Shown here: positions 16,789 through 26,844 of the stretch, one piece after another
How the letters are laid out: every line of letters starts with the position of its first letter
How positions within the stretch are numbered: position 1 is the first letter of the stretch
Source: Chloroflexota bacterium
Lineage (GTDB): Bacteria > Chloroflexota > Limnocylindria > P2-11E
Length of the DNA: 45,705 nt
Direction: 5' to 3'
NCBI GenBank assembly: GCA_005889275.1
Contig: VBFI01000052.1
Coordinates: 1-45,705 of the forward strand
The notes under the pieces: model-generated
What the model saw: only the letters and a program-made list of their open reading frames with translations
Told to the model about the DNA's origin: nothing
The model's database searches: none
Program-made: the position numbers and the translations under genes

Positions 16789-19785
16789 ATGAACGAGCAG
16801 CTCAGCTTCGCGCTTGGCGAGCCAAAACCCGACATCCTCGGCACGCTCACCCCCGAGCAACGCCTCGCGGTCGAGCACGGAGCCGGACCGCTCCTCGTCG
16901 TGGCCGGCGCCGGGACGGGGAAGACGCACGTGCTCACCGCACGGATCGTCCATCTCATCACCTCGCTCGCGGCGAAGCCGCACGAGATCCTCGCGGTGAC
17001 CTTCACCGAGCGCGCCGCCGCGGAGATGCAGGAGCGCGTCGACATCAACACGCCGATCGGGCTGAACGACGCGGTCATCCGCACCTTCCACGGGTTCGGT
17101 GACGAGGTCTTCCGCGAGTTCGCCCTCGAGCTCGGCCGCTCGGGGGAGCTGCGGGTCCTCTCCCCGGCGGAGCAGGTGATCCTCGTGCGCGAGCACCTCT
17201 ACGGCTGCGCGCAGTGCGAGATCGCCCTGCCTCTCGAGCGGTACCGTCCGGCCGGCGACCCGCTTGCCCACGTGCGCGCGCTGCTCGATCTCTTTGGCCG
17301 CGCGCGCGACGAGGACGTCTCGCCCGAGGCGTACCTGGGATACGCGCGCGCGCTGCGCGAGGCCGTGGGGGAGTCCCTCGACGCCGACGTGAAGGCGGAC
17401 GAGGCCGCGATGCACGAGGAGCTTGCGGCGACCTACGACGCATACACCAGAATCAAGGAGCGTCACGGCGTCGTCGATTTCGGCGACCAGATCGCGCTCA
17501 CCTTACGGCTCCTCCGCGATCACCCCGCGGCGTCGGCCAGGCTCCGCGCGCGCTTCCGCTACGTCCTCGTCGACGAATTCCAGGACACCAACGACGCGCA
17601 GTTCGAGCTGCTCCACCTTCTGGGCGAGCCGCACCACAACATCACCGTGGTCGGCGACGACGACCAGTCGATCTTCGCCTGGCGCGGCGGGACGCTCCGG
17701 AACTTCGCCAGATTCCGCGAGGCGTATCCCGACCACACGACCGTCGCGCTCATCGAGAACCGGCGCTCGCCGCAGGACCTCCTGGATGCGGCGTACCGGC
17801 TCATCACCAAGAATCCCGAACGGCTCGAGACGACGCTTGCCATCGACAAGCACCTCCGCGGCCGGCCGCCCGGCGAGGCCAGCGCGATCGATCACATCCA
17901 GAAGGTCAGCGGCGCCGACGAGGCCGACGCGGTGGCCGAGCTCATCGCGAGTGAGGCGGTCCGCCGCCAGCGCCGCTATGGCGAGTTCGCGATCCTCGTG
18001 CGAAACAACTCGGACGCGACGCCCTTCCTCCACGCCCTTGCGCAAAGACAGATCCCGACGCACTTCTCCGGGGGCGGACAGCTCTACGAGCGCCCCGAGA
18101 TCCGTCTGCTCATCTCCTTTCTGTCGGCGGTCGCGCTGCCCTCCGACTCGCGCCACGTCTACCACCTCGCGGTCAGCTCGCTCTACGCGTTTCCCGCCGA
18201 TGAGCTGGCGCGCGCGATGGAGCGAAGCGGACGGCGGCAGAAACCCCTCCGCGAGGTGTTCGCCGAGATCGCGAGCGGCGCGATCCCCTCCGGCCCCGAG
18301 GCGACGGCCTCGGCCGCGGCGCTGTGCGGCGATCTCGACGATTACGCCGCGCGCGCCACCGAGCTCACCACCGCCGCGCTGCTCTACGAGTTCCTCGATC
18401 GCTCCAAGCTGCTCGCGCGGTACCTGGACCCAGACTCGGCGCTGGTCGAGGAGCAGGGCCGCAACGTCGCGAAATTCCTGCGCCTCGTTCACAACGCCGG
18501 CCGCGCCCTTTCGACCGATCACGCCTCCTTTTTTGTCCCGCACCTGGAGCTCCTTCGCGAGGCGGGGGACGATCCGGTCGCCGCGGACTTCGAAGCGTCG
18601 CGCGAGCAGGTGAACGTCCTCAGCATCCACAAGGCGAAGGGCCTCGAGTTCGCGGTCGTCTTCTTGGTGCACGCGACCGACGAGCGCCTTCCCGGGCAGG
18701 CGCGGCTCGACGCGTTCCGGCTCCCCGATGGGCTCTCGCGGATCCCGCCGCCGGACCGCGAACGGCACATCGCCGAGGAGCGGCGGCTCGCCTACGTCGC
18801 GATGACCCGCGCGAAGGATCTGTTCGCTTTTACCAGCGCGATCGACTACGGCTTCCAGCGGCCGAGCCGGCCGAGCCGCTTCATCGGCGAGGCGCTCGGT
18901 CGCGAGCCTTCACGGCTCTCCGCGCGTCTTGCGGTCGTCGAGGAGCTGCAGCGTTTTCAGCGCCCGCCGGCCGAGGCCGACGCGCCGCTTCCCGCCCTCG
19001 GCGTCGATGACGTGCTCACGGTGTCGTACGAGGCCATCGACGACTACCAGCGCTGCGCCCTCCTGTATCGCTTCAAGCACGTCCTCCGGATCCCGGTGCT
19101 GCCGACGCCGCAGATGACCTACGGCCTCGCGCTCCACGAGGCCGTGCGCGACTATCTGCGACGCAAGCGCGATGGCGAGACGCCGTCGCTCGCCGAGCTG
19201 CAGGCGGTCTTCCGCGCGGCGTGGCTCGCCGAGGGATTCATCAGCCCGGCTCACGAAAGCGAGCGCTTCCAGGCAGGACTTGATTCGCTCCGTCGCTTTC
19301 ACGAGCAGGAGCGTGCGGAGATCGCGCCCGATCTCGTCGAGCAGCGCTTCAGCTTCATGCTCGGCAACGACCGCGTGGTGGGACGCTGGGACCGCGTCGA
19401 TCGCACCGCCGACGGCCCGGTCATCGTCGACTACAAGGCGGGGGCCGATGAGGAGGGGAGCGGCCGCGCGCAGCGCGCGGCGAACGAGAGCCTCCAGCTT
19501 CGCCTCTACGCCCTCGCCCACGAGCGTGTGTACCGCGAGCGCCCGGTCCGCGCGGTCTTGCACTACCTCGAGAGCGGTGAGCGGGGCACGGTCACGCCGA
19601 ACGACGACAGCCTCGGCGCGGTCCGCGCGCTCGTGACCGCGACCGCCGCGAGGATCCGCGCACGGGAGTTCGCCGCGAATCCCAAGGGGCTGCGGACATG
19701 TCAGCAGTGCCCCTATCACCAGATCTGTCCGAGTTCCCTGACCGCGCGAGCCGCCGGCGCGGCGGCGGTGCCCACGCCGGCCTAG
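16789..19785 (+). CDS. UvrD/Rep-family helicase fused to a C-terminal PD-(D/E)XK (AddB/RecB-like) nuclease
   Basis: Walker [61 protein letters not shown]-terminal VIVDYKAG and CxxCxxxxxC ([12 protein letters not shown]). Confidence 0.95.
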   Translation: MNEQLSFALGEPKPDILGTLTPEQRLAVEHGAGPLLVVAGAGTGKTHVLTARIVHLITSLAAKPHEILAVTFTERAAAEMQERVDINTPIGLNDAVIRTFHGFGDEVFREFALELGRSGELRVLSPAEQVILVREHLYGCAQCEIALPLERYRPAGDPLAHVRALLDLFGRARDEDVSPEAYLGYARALREAVGESLDADVKADEAAMHEELAATYDAYTRIKERHGVVDFGDQIALTLRLLRDHPAASARLRARFRYVLVDEFQDTNDAQFELLHLLGEPHHNITVVGDDDQSIFAWRGGTLRNFARFREAYPDHTTVALIENRRSPQDLLDAAYRLITKNPERLETTLAIDKHLRGRPPGEASAIDHIQKVSGADEADAVAELIASEAVRRQRRYGEFAILVRNNSDATPFLHALAQRQIPTHFSGGGQLYERPEIRLLISFLSAVALPSDSRHVYHLAVSSLYAFPADELARAMERSGRRQKPLREVFAEIASGAIPSGPEATASAAALCGDLDDYAARATELTTAALLYEFLDRSKLLARYLDPDSALVEEQGRNVAKFLRLVHNAGRALSTDHASFFVPHLELLREAGDDPVAADFEASREQVNVLSIHKAKGLEFAVVFLVHATDERLPGQARLDAFRLPDGLSRIPPPDRERHIAEERRLAYVAMTRAKDLFAFTSAIDYGFQRPSRPSRFIGEALGREPSRLSARLAVVEELQRFQRPPAEADAPLPALGVDDVLTVSYEAIDDYQRCALLYRFKHVLRIPVLPTPQMTYGLALHEAVRDYLRRKRDGETPSLAELQAVFRAAWLAEGFISPAHESERFQAGLDSLRRFHEQERAEIAPDLVEQRFSFMLGNDRVVGRWDRVDRTADGPVIVDYKAGADEEGSGRAQRAANESLQLRLYALAHERVYRERPVRAVLHYLESGERGTVTPNDDSLGAVRALVTATAARIRAREFAANPKGLRTCQQCPYHQICPSSLTARAAGAAAVPTPA

Positions 19786-19804
19786 CGTCTCTGCGCAGAG
19801 ACGC
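19785..19804. repeat. 20-bp perfect palindrome at the stop codon of the helicase-nuclease gene
   Basis: gcgtctctgcgcagagacgc is its own reverse complement. Confidence 0.85.
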
Positions 19805-19810
19805 CGCCGG

Positions 19811-19853
19811 AGAAAAGAAAAAGCAGGGAGCGCGAAGCTCCCTGCTTTTCTTT
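19811..19853. terminator. Bidirectional intrinsic terminator between convergent genes
   Basis: AAGCAGGGAGC-gcgaa-GCTCCCTGCTT, flanked by agaaaagaaaa and ttctttt. Confidence 0.92.
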
Positions 19854-19864
19854 GGTCGCGAGAG

Positions 19865-20389
19865 CTATGCGGCGACGGTGGTGCGTCGATCAGCGCGGAT
19901 GAGCTGCGCGAGGCGAAGCGCGCCGCCGAGCGCAACGAGAGCCGCCACGAGCGGCACGGCCACGCCGAGCGGGTCGGTCGCGGGCGCCGAGGCTGGTGTG
20001 CCGGCGGACGACCCGACCGGTCCGAGGACGGTGATCGAGCCGAGATCCATCGGCGCGAAGAACGAACCCTGGGTCACCTGCCAGGTGTACGTGCCCGCGG
20101 CGGGGAAGTAGACCTTGGCCGTGTAGTGGCCCGCCGTTCCGTCGGGCGTCCCGGGGTACGAGAGCACCTTGCCGGTCCCGTTGCGAATGACGATCTCCGT
20201 CGTGTCCGCCTTGTACGGCTCGACGCTGTCCATGCGGATCGTGTAGCCGAGCGTGTAGTTCTGGCCGGCGTGCCACTCGCCCGGCAGGCTGTCGAACTTG
20301 GTGACCGCGCCTTCCTTCGCGAGCGCCACGCCGCTCATCGCGACGAGGGCGCCCAGCGCGCCGAGTGCGAGGATCAAGGTGCGCCGCAT
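19865..20389 (-). CDS. Predicted secreted/anchored beta-rich protein (signal peptide, C-terminal TM)
   Basis: MRRTLILALGALGALVAMSGVALAKEGAVTKFDSLPGEWHAGQNYTLGYTIRMDSVEPY...GTAGHYTAKVYFPAAGTYTWQV, C-terminal TM; GGAGG upstream. Confidence 0.85.
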   Translation of the reverse strand: MRRTLILALGALGALVAMSGVALAKEGAVTKFDSLPGEWHAGQNYTLGYTIRMDSVEPYKADTTEIVIRNGTGKVLSYPGTPDGTAGHYTAKVYFPAAGTYTWQVTQGSFFAPMDLGSITVLGPVGSSAGTPASAPATDPLGVAVPLVAALVALGGALRLAQLIRADRRTTVAA

Positions 20390-20481
20390 GCGTGCCTCCA
20401 GCGGTGGCTGCATGGCCCTTGCGCCACTCGTCATCCATACAACGGCGTCTGACCTTGGTTCCCGGAGGGCCGGGAGCTCGC

Positions 20482-21711
20482 TCAGGCCGCCGCCGCGAGC
20501 GCGGGCTCGACGGGCCCCGCCCCGCGTGAGCGCACGAGCAGGAAGAGGAGGGCCAGCGCGAGCACGATGTTGATCGCAAGCATCGCGAAGATCCCGCGAT
20601 AGCCAAAGCGCGGGAGAAAGAGCTCGGCCGCGACGAAGATAGAGAGTGGGATCGCGACGGACTCCGAGGCCGCCTTCAGGCCGGCGAAGACCCCGGTCTC
20701 GTCGTGCGGGATGAGCTCGGTGAGGAGCGGCCACGACATCGCCGTGGCGGCGCCGTTGCCGATCCCGGCGAGCACCACGACGCCGACGGTCTGCGGGAGT
20801 CCATGGACGATCGTCCCACCGATCGCCCCGAGGACGAGGATCGCCCAGCCCGCCGCGAGGACCGCGCGCGTCCCGAACCGCTCGGCGATCTTTCCTGACG
20901 CCACCGCCGAGATCGCCGTCACGAGCAGGGTGAGACCCGCGAGCGCGAACGCGACCTCGGCGCTCTCGCCGATGTCTTCGATGATGAAGAGCGTGAGGTA
21001 GGGCAGCACGGCGTTGATGCCGAACTGGTAAACGAAGAGCGTCAGCAGGTAGCGCATCGCGGCGCCGTGGCTCACGACGGCGCGAACGTAGCGCCCCCAC
21101 GAGTAGTGCTCCTTCCGCGCGATGAGGTCCCGCCGCTCCTTGATACCAAATACGGTTGCAGCAAACGAGGCCACCATGACCGCGCCGACGAGGGCGTAGG
21201 TCCAGAGCGGCACCTCGCCCGAGGCCGCGGCCCGCGAGACGACGACCAGAAACGCCACCTGCGCAAGGAGCTGGACCGCCGTCGAGACACCCGACAGAAG
21301 GCCCCGTTCGTGGACCGGAGCGATATCGGCGAGAAGCGCCGCGTATGGGTCCACGGCGGCGTTGAAGAAGATCGAGAAGAGGAAGATCGCGATCGCGAGG
21401 CCGAGCAGCGTGTGGGTGAAGAACCCGGCGATGACGAAGAAGAACGCCGACAGCGGGATGCCGACCGCGATGAAGATGCGCCGCCGACCGAGGTGCGGGG
21501 TCCAGATGCGGTCCGAGACCGCTCCGACCGTCGGCTGGATGACGACGCCCTCGATGCTCCTCGTGCTCGAGAGCAGCCCGGTGAGCAGGTCCGGCGCGCC
21601 GGCGCCCTTCAGGATCGTCGGCAGCACGAAGTTGTTGAACGCGAAGAAGGCGCCCGCCCCGATCGACCCGGCCGAGTAGAGCGCCGTCGTGCGCTTGTCG
21701 AGCGACTCCAT
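20482..21711 (-). CDS. Major facilitator superfamily transporter
   Basis: Multiple TM helices, VGAVSDRIWTPHLGRRRIFI (MFS loop 2-3 motif); resembles glycoside/SLC45-like MFS. Confidence 0.9.
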   Translation of the reverse strand: MESLDKRTTALYSAGSIGAGAFFAFNNFVLPTILKGAGAPDLLTGLLSSTRSIEGVVIQPTVGAVSDRIWTPHLGRRRIFIAVGIPLSAFFFVIAGFFTHTLLGLAIAIFLFSIFFNAAVDPYAALLADIAPVHERGLLSGVSTAVQLLAQVAFLVVVSRAAASGEVPLWTYALVGAVMVASFAATVFGIKERRDLIARKEHYSWGRYVRAVVSHGAAMRYLLTLFVYQFGINAVLPYLTLFIIEDIGESAEVAFALAGLTLLVTAISAVASGKIAERFGTRAVLAAGWAILVLGAIGGTIVHGLPQTVGVVVLAGIGNGAATAMSWPLLTELIPHDETGVFAGLKAASESVAIPLSIFVAAELFLPRFGYRGIFAMLAINIVLALALLFLLVRSRGAGPVEPALAAAA

Positions 21712-21817
21712 CAGCCGGCGTTTGTAGCGCACGGCCGGTCCGGCTGAACGTGGCGCGCCCGACGAATGTCCGCTTGGAACACTTGTGCTAACGACCCCGG
21801 GAACGGAGAATCGCGCG

Positions 21818-22900
21818 ATGGACGTGGCCACGCTGCTCGCGCTCGCGGCGGCCCTCGCCGCCGTCGCCGCGCTCGCGATCGTGATCCGCCGACGCCCCGG
21901 CGACGGAGGCACGGTGGCGCTGTCGGCGCAGATCCAATCGGCCCAGCAGGGGATGCAGGGCAACGTGCAGCTCTTGGCGGCGTCGCTCGACGAGCTCCGC
22001 GGCGAGGTGCATCGCTCGCTCGGAGCCACCGAGCAGCAGCTCACCACTCAGACCGGGGCGACCCAGCGGACGCTGTCGGATCTCTCGCGCCAGCTCGGCG
22101 CGCTGTCGGAGCAGGGGCAGCGGATCGGCGAGCTCGCCAAGGACATCGGGTCGCTCCAGGACCTCCTGCGCGCGCCCAAGGCGCGCGGCGGCTTCGGCGA
22201 GCTGCTGCTCGAGCGGCTCCTCGGCGACGCGCTCCCGGTGTCGGCATACGAGGTCCAGTACACGTTCCGTGACGGGTCGCGCGTGGACGCGATCGTCCGG
22301 TACGCCGGTCGGATCGTGCCGATCGACGCGAAGTTCCCGAACGAGTCCTGGACCGCGCTCGCGCAGTCGCCCGAAACCGAGCGGCGAACGAAACGCCGCG
22401 CGTTCCTCCACCAGGTGCGCCGGCACGTCGAGGCGGTCTCGCGCTACGTCTCGCCGGCCGACGGCACGATCGACTACGCGTTCATGTACATCCCTTCCGA
22501 GGCCGTCTACTACGACGTCGTGTTGCGCGAAGAGGAGGGTGAGCCAGACCTCACCGCGTACTGCGCCGAGCGGCACGTCATCCCGGCGTCGCCGAACACG
22601 CTCCTCGCGTATCTCCAGGTGGTCGCGCTGGGTGTCCGCGGTCTCGCGATGCAGGAGCGCACGCGCGAGCTTCAGCAGGGAGTGGGCGCGGTCCGCCGCG
22701 AGTTCGAGCGCTTCGTCGAGCTCCACGATCAGCTCGGCCGCCATCTGGAGAACGCGACGAAGAAGTTCGACGAGACCGACCGCGCGCTCGCGCGAGCATC
22801 GGGTGCGATCGAGACGCTCGCGCAGGCGCCGATCGCCGCGGGGAGCGAGCAGGTCGCGCTGCCGCTCCGCCTCGACGCGCGCGACACCGAGGAGCGCTGA
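21818..22900 (+). CDS. rmuC: DNA recombination protein RmuC
   Basis: ARGGFGELLLERLLGDALP, VDAIVRYAGRIVPIDAKFPNESW, FMYIPSEAVYYDVV. Confidence 0.94.
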   Translation: MDVATLLALAAALAAVAALAIVIRRRPGDGGTVALSAQIQSAQQGMQGNVQLLAASLDELRGEVHRSLGATEQQLTTQTGATQRTLSDLSRQLGALSEQGQRIGELAKDIGSLQDLLRAPKARGGFGELLLERLLGDALPVSAYEVQYTFRDGSRVDAIVRYAGRIVPIDAKFPNESWTALAQSPETERRTKRRAFLHQVRRHVEAVSRYVSPADGTIDYAFMYIPSEAVYYDVVLREEEGEPDLTAYCAERHVIPASPNTLLAYLQVVALGVRGLAMQERTRELQQGVGAVRREFERFVELHDQLGRHLENATKKFDETDRALARASGAIETLAQAPIAAGSEQVALPLRLDARDTEER

Positions 22901-23274
22901 CGAAGCTCGTTCTGGGCCTTCTCGCGATCGGCGGCGTCACTCTCGTCGCCTACCTCGTGGCGAACCGGGATCCGGACACCGCGCTCAGCGTTGGCGGAGT
23001 GATCGTCGGCTTCTCGGTCGCCCTAGCCGGCGCGACCGCGCTCGTCGCCCTGTCCTTCGAGGAGCGCGCGGCCGCGTTGGCTCGGCCACGCCGGCGTGAG
23101 CCGGCCCGCGGGCGCGCGCTGCGTCGCGGGATCGGGATCGGTGCGCTCGTCGGCGTCCTCGCGCTGCTTCGCGCGGTGGATGGGCTGACCGTGGTGACCG
23201 GTGGCTTCGTCGTCGCCGGCTTCCTGCTCGCCGAGCTGGTGCTCGCCGCGCGTCCGGTCTCGCGTTCGGGTTAG
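22897..23274 (+). CDS. Small multi-TM membrane protein (start uncertain; candidate CTG overlapping the rmuC stop)
   Basis: Hydrophobic TKLVLGLLAIGGVTLVAYLVANR precedes the first canonical start (GTG 22957). Confidence 0.6.
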   Translation: MTKLVLGLLAIGGVTLVAYLVANRDPDTALSVGGVIVGFSVALAGATALVALSFEERAAALARPRRREPARGRALRRGIGIGALVGVLALLRAVDGLTVVTGGFVVAGFLLAELVLAARPVSRSG

Positions 23275-23283
23275 CCTCGGCGC

Positions 23284-24456
23284 GTGAGCCCCGCGGACCG
23301 CAAGCGGCGGATCGGCGAGCGCGTCGACGCGCGCCGCGACGCGCTGGACCGCCTCGCGCTCGAGATCCACGCGCGGCCCGAGCTCGCCTTCGAGGAGCGC
23401 TTCGCCGCGGACGCGCTGTGCGCGTATCTCGAGAGCGAAGGGGCCCACCCGCGGCGCGGCATCGGCGGACTCGAGACCGCCTTCGTCGCCGAGGCAGGGA
23501 GCGGCGAGCCGGTCGTCGCGATCCTCGGCGAGTACGACGCGCTTCCCGGCGTCGGACACGCGTGCGGCCACAACCTCATGGGGACGGCGGCGGTCGGCGC
23601 GTTCCTCGCGCTCCGCGAGACGCTCGACGGGGTTCGCGGGCGCGTGCGATTGCTCGGCTGTCCCGCCGAGGAGCGCGGCAACGGCAAGACCTACCTCATC
23701 AAGGCGGGAGTCTTTGGGGACGTCGCGGCCGCGCTCATGTATCACCCAGGCGACCGCGACGAGGTCGACCCGCTGATGCTGGCGATGGTGAACCTCGACA
23801 TCGAGTTCGCGGGAAAGGCCGCCCACGCGGCGGCCGAGCCGCACGAGGGTGTGAACGCGCTGGACGGTCTCCTCCTCGGGTGGAACGCGCTGTCGGCGCT
23901 CCGGCTCACGATCCGGAGTGACTCGCGGGTCCACGGGATCATCACCGACGGCGGGAAGGCGGCGAACATCATCCCGGACCACGCCGCCGCCCGGCTCATG
24001 GTCCGCTCGCCCGACAACGCGTACCTCGCCGATCTGAAACGGCGCGTCCTCGCGTGCTTCGAGGGCGCGGCGCAGGCGACGGGGTGTGAGCTGCGGGCCG
24101 AATGGAGCGAGGTCTGCGAGGTGGTGACCACGAACCGCCCCCTCGCGGAGGCGTTCACGGCGAACGCGAAGAGTCTCGGTCGGACGCTCCACCCGCGGCG
24201 CGCCGCGGACACACATGGATCGACCGACATGGGCAACGTGACCACGATCGCGCCGGGCATCCATCCGTTCCTGTCGATCACCGACGTTCCGATCCCGGGG
24301 CACTCCGTCGCGTTCGCCGAAGCGGCGAAGACGCCGCAGGCGCTCGAGACCATGCACATCGCCGCGAAAGCACTCGCGATGACCGCGATCGACGTGCTCA
24401 CGGATCCCGGGCTCGCCAAGCGCGCGAAGGAGGCCCACAACGGACACAAAGCCTGA
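23284..24456 (+). CDS. M20 family amidohydrolase/peptidase
   Basis: EIHARPELAFEE, LGEYDALPGVGHACGHNLMG, HAAAEPHEGVNALDG, GSTDMGNVT. Confidence 0.95.
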   Translation: MSPADRKRRIGERVDARRDALDRLALEIHARPELAFEERFAADALCAYLESEGAHPRRGIGGLETAFVAEAGSGEPVVAILGEYDALPGVGHACGHNLMGTAAVGAFLALRETLDGVRGRVRLLGCPAEERGNGKTYLIKAGVFGDVAAALMYHPGDRDEVDPLMLAMVNLDIEFAGKAAHAAAEPHEGVNALDGLLLGWNALSALRLTIRSDSRVHGIITDGGKAANIIPDHAAARLMVRSPDNAYLADLKRRVLACFEGAAQATGCELRAEWSEVCEVVTTNRPLAEAFTANAKSLGRTLHPRRAADTHGSTDMGNVTTIAPGIHPFLSITDVPIPGHSVAFAEAAKTPQALETMHIAAKALAMTAIDVLTDPGLAKRAKEAHNGHKA

Positions 24457-25264
24457 TTGGCAGGGAAACGAGCGCGAGCCGCGCGAGGCCGCTCGGCTCG
24501 CCGCGCTGTACGACCTCGACGTCGCGCCGCTCGAAGGTGCGGATGACGTCGAGTGGTTCGGCGGGCTTGCCCGGCGGACGGGGGGGCCGATCCTCGAGCT
24601 CGGCTGCGGCACCGGTCGCATCACCGTGCCGCTCGCGCAGGACGGTCATCACGTCGTTGGACTCGACCGGTCCGCGGCGATGCTCGAACGTGCCGAACGT
24701 CGCGCGCGCCGCGCGAACGTCGAGGTCCGCTGGGTCGAGGGCGACATGCGCGCCTTTTCGTTCGACGAGGCGTTCGGCCTCATCCTCATCGGGCTCAACT
24801 CGTTCCTGATGCTCACGCCGGACGACCGTTGGGCGTGCCTCGCGCGCGTCCGCGAACATCTCGGACCGCGTGGCCGCTTCGCGGTGGACGTCTTCCAGCC
24901 CGATCCCGAGCTGATCGTCGGAAAGGACGGCGGCGTGGTCGATGAGTGGGAGCGGGAGGACCCCGAAACAGGCCGCGCGGTACGGAAGCTCTCGTCGAGC
25001 CGAGCGAACGTCGATGGCGTCACTCAGCGCGTCTGGTTCGACGAGAGCGCCGACGACGGCACGGTGCACCGGATCACCGGTACGACGAGCCTCCACTATC
25101 TCTACCGGCGCGAGGCCGAGCTGCTCTTTTCCGAGGCGGGATTCGACGTGGAGACGCTGCACGGCGACTACGACGGGAACCCCGCGGGTCCCTCGTCACG
25201 GAAGCTCCTCGTCGTGGCGAAGCGGCGGGAGCGGGGGAGCGGCCGAGAGCGGCGTCGCACGTGA
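24440..25264 (+). CDS. Class I SAM-dependent methyltransferase (start uncertain; candidate ACG)
   Basis: Motif I PILELGCGTGRITVPLA lies upstream of the first canonical start (GTG 24626). The frame is open from 24383. GAAGGAGG ends 6 nt before ACG 24440. Confidence 0.85.
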   Translation, partial: TDTKPDWQGNEREPREAARLAALYDLDVAPLEGADDVEWFGGLARRTGGPILELGCGTGRITVPLAQDGHHVVGLDRSAAMLERAERRARRANVEVRWVEGDMRAFSFDEAFGLILIGLNSFLMLTPDDRWACLARVREHLGPRGRFAVDVFQPDPELIVGKDGGVVDEWEREDPETGRAVRKLSSSRANVDGVTQRVWFDESADDGTVHRITGTTSLHYLYRREAELLFSEAGFDVETLHGDYDGNPAGPSSRKLLVVAKRRERGSGRERRRT

Positions 25265-26844
25265 CCGATCTCGTCCTTCGCGGCGGGATGGTCATCGACG
25301 GGACCGGCGCACCCGAGCGCCGCGCGGACGTCGCGATGCGCGGCGACATGATCGTCGCCGTCGAGCGCGACGTCGCCGCGAACGGGGCCACGGTGCTCGA
25401 TGTCGCGGGCAGAGTGGTCGCGCCCGGGTTCATCGACATCCACTCGCACTCGGACGAGGCGATGTTCGTGAACGACGCGCTCGAGAGCGCGCTGCACATG
25501 GGTGTGACGCTCGTCGTCTGCGGCAACTGCGGAGGATCGTCCGCGCCGGTGAGCGGCCTCGCCGAGGCGGAGCTCGATCGAGAGCTCGCGCGACTCGACG
25601 TCAAACGCACCTGGTCGTCGTTCGGCGAATACGCGGCGGCGGTCGACCGTGCGAAGCCGGCGATCAACGTGTGCTCGTTCGTCGGTCATGGGACGCTCCG
25701 GTCCTGCGTGATGGGCGCGGACGCGCGGCCGCCGAGCGCCGCCGAGCTCGAACGGATGCGCGCGCTCCTCGGCCGATCGATGGACGAGGGTGCCATCGGC
25801 CTCGCGTCCGGCCTCATCTATCCACCGAGCGCGTTCGGGACGACGGACGAGCTGGCCGCGCTCGGCGCCGTCGTCCGTGAGAAGGGCGGCCTCTACGCGA
25901 GCCACATCCGCAACGAGTCGACGAGGCTCCTCGAGGCGGTCGCCGAGAACGTCGAGATCGGCCGTCGCGCGGGCGTGCGCGTGGAGCTCTCGCACCACAA
26001 GGCCGCCGGCCAGAGCAACTGGGGCAAGGTGCGCGAATCGACCGCCTCGATCGAGCGCGCGCGCGCCGAAGGGGTCGACGTGACGGCGGACCAGTATCCC
26101 TACACCGCCTCTTCGACCGGCCTCGCGGTCACCATCCCGAACTGGGTGCACGAGGGCGGCACCCAGAGGATGTGCGAACGGCTCAAGGATCCGGCCGTGC
26201 GCGAACGGATCCGCGGTGAGGAGGTCGAGACCGGCCGGGCCTGGGACCGCATCGTCATCGCCCGGGCACGTCACCACGTCGAGTGGGCGGGGAAGAGCGT
26301 CGCCGAGCTCGCCACCGCGGCCGGACGGGATCCGCTCGATTGGTCGTGCGACGCGCTCATCGAGCACGAAGGCGCCGTCGACATCGTCCATCACTCGATG
26401 AGCGAGGACGACGTGCGCTTCGTCATGGCGAAGCGGTGGGTCTGCATCGGCAGCGATTCGCGGGCGAACGCGCCCTACGGCCCGCTCTCCTTCGGAAAGC
26501 CCCACCCACGCTCCTACGGCACGTTCCCGCGGGTTCTCGGCCGGTACGCGCGGGAGGAGGGGGTGCTGTCGCTCGTCGACGCGGTGCGCAAGATGACCGC
26601 GCTCACCGCGTCGCGACTTCGCCTGCGCGGCCGTGGGATCCTCCGAAGCGGGGCGCACGCGGACGTCGTCGTGTTCGACCCGCTTGTCGTGGCCGACGTC
26701 GCGACCTACGAGGATCCGCACCGGTATCCCGTGGGGATCGAGCACGTGATCGTGAACGGCGGGCTCGCGCTCGCGTCGGGCGAGACCGCGCGCGGGCGGC
26801 ATGGGCGCTTTCTGCGGCTCGGCGCCGATCTCGGAGGACGATGA
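25261..26844 (+). CDS. N-acyl-D-amino-acid deacylase / D-aminoacylase family amidohydrolase
   Basis: LVLRGGMVIDGTGAPERRADVAMRGDMI, APGFIDIHSHSDE, GASGLIYPP-like motif, YASHIRNE, ELSHHKAAG, GSDSRANAPYG. Confidence 0.95.
   Translation: MTDLVLRGGMVIDGTGAPERRADVAMRGDMIVAVERDVAANGATVLDVAGRVVAPGFIDIHSHSDEAMFVNDALESALHMGVTLVVCGNCGGSSAPVSGLAEAELDRELARLDVKRTWSSFGEYAAAVDRAKPAINVCSFVGHGTLRSCVMGADARPPSAAELERMRALLGRSMDEGAIGLASGLIYPPSAFGTTDELAALGAVVREKGGLYASHIRNESTRLLEAVAENVEIGRRAGVRVELSHHKAAGQSNWGKVRESTASIERARAEGVDVTADQYPYTASSTGLAVTIPNWVHEGGTQRMCERLKDPAVRERIRGEEVETGRAWDRIVIARARHHVEWAGKSVAELATAAGRDPLDWSCDALIEHEGAVDIVHHSMSEDDVRFVMAKRWVCIGSDSRANAPYGPLSFGKPHPRSYGTFPRVLGRYAREEGVLSLVDAVRKMTALTASRLRLRGRGILRSGAHADVVVFDPLVVADVATYEDPHRYPVGIEHVIVNGGLALASGETARGRHGRFLRLGADLGGR

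Noticed and set aside
20400-20481. Riboswitch-like element upstream of the secreted protein on the minus strand
   Set aside because: Only a short CCCGG/CCGGG hairpin near the MFS stop is visible; no conserved riboswitch core could be recognised.
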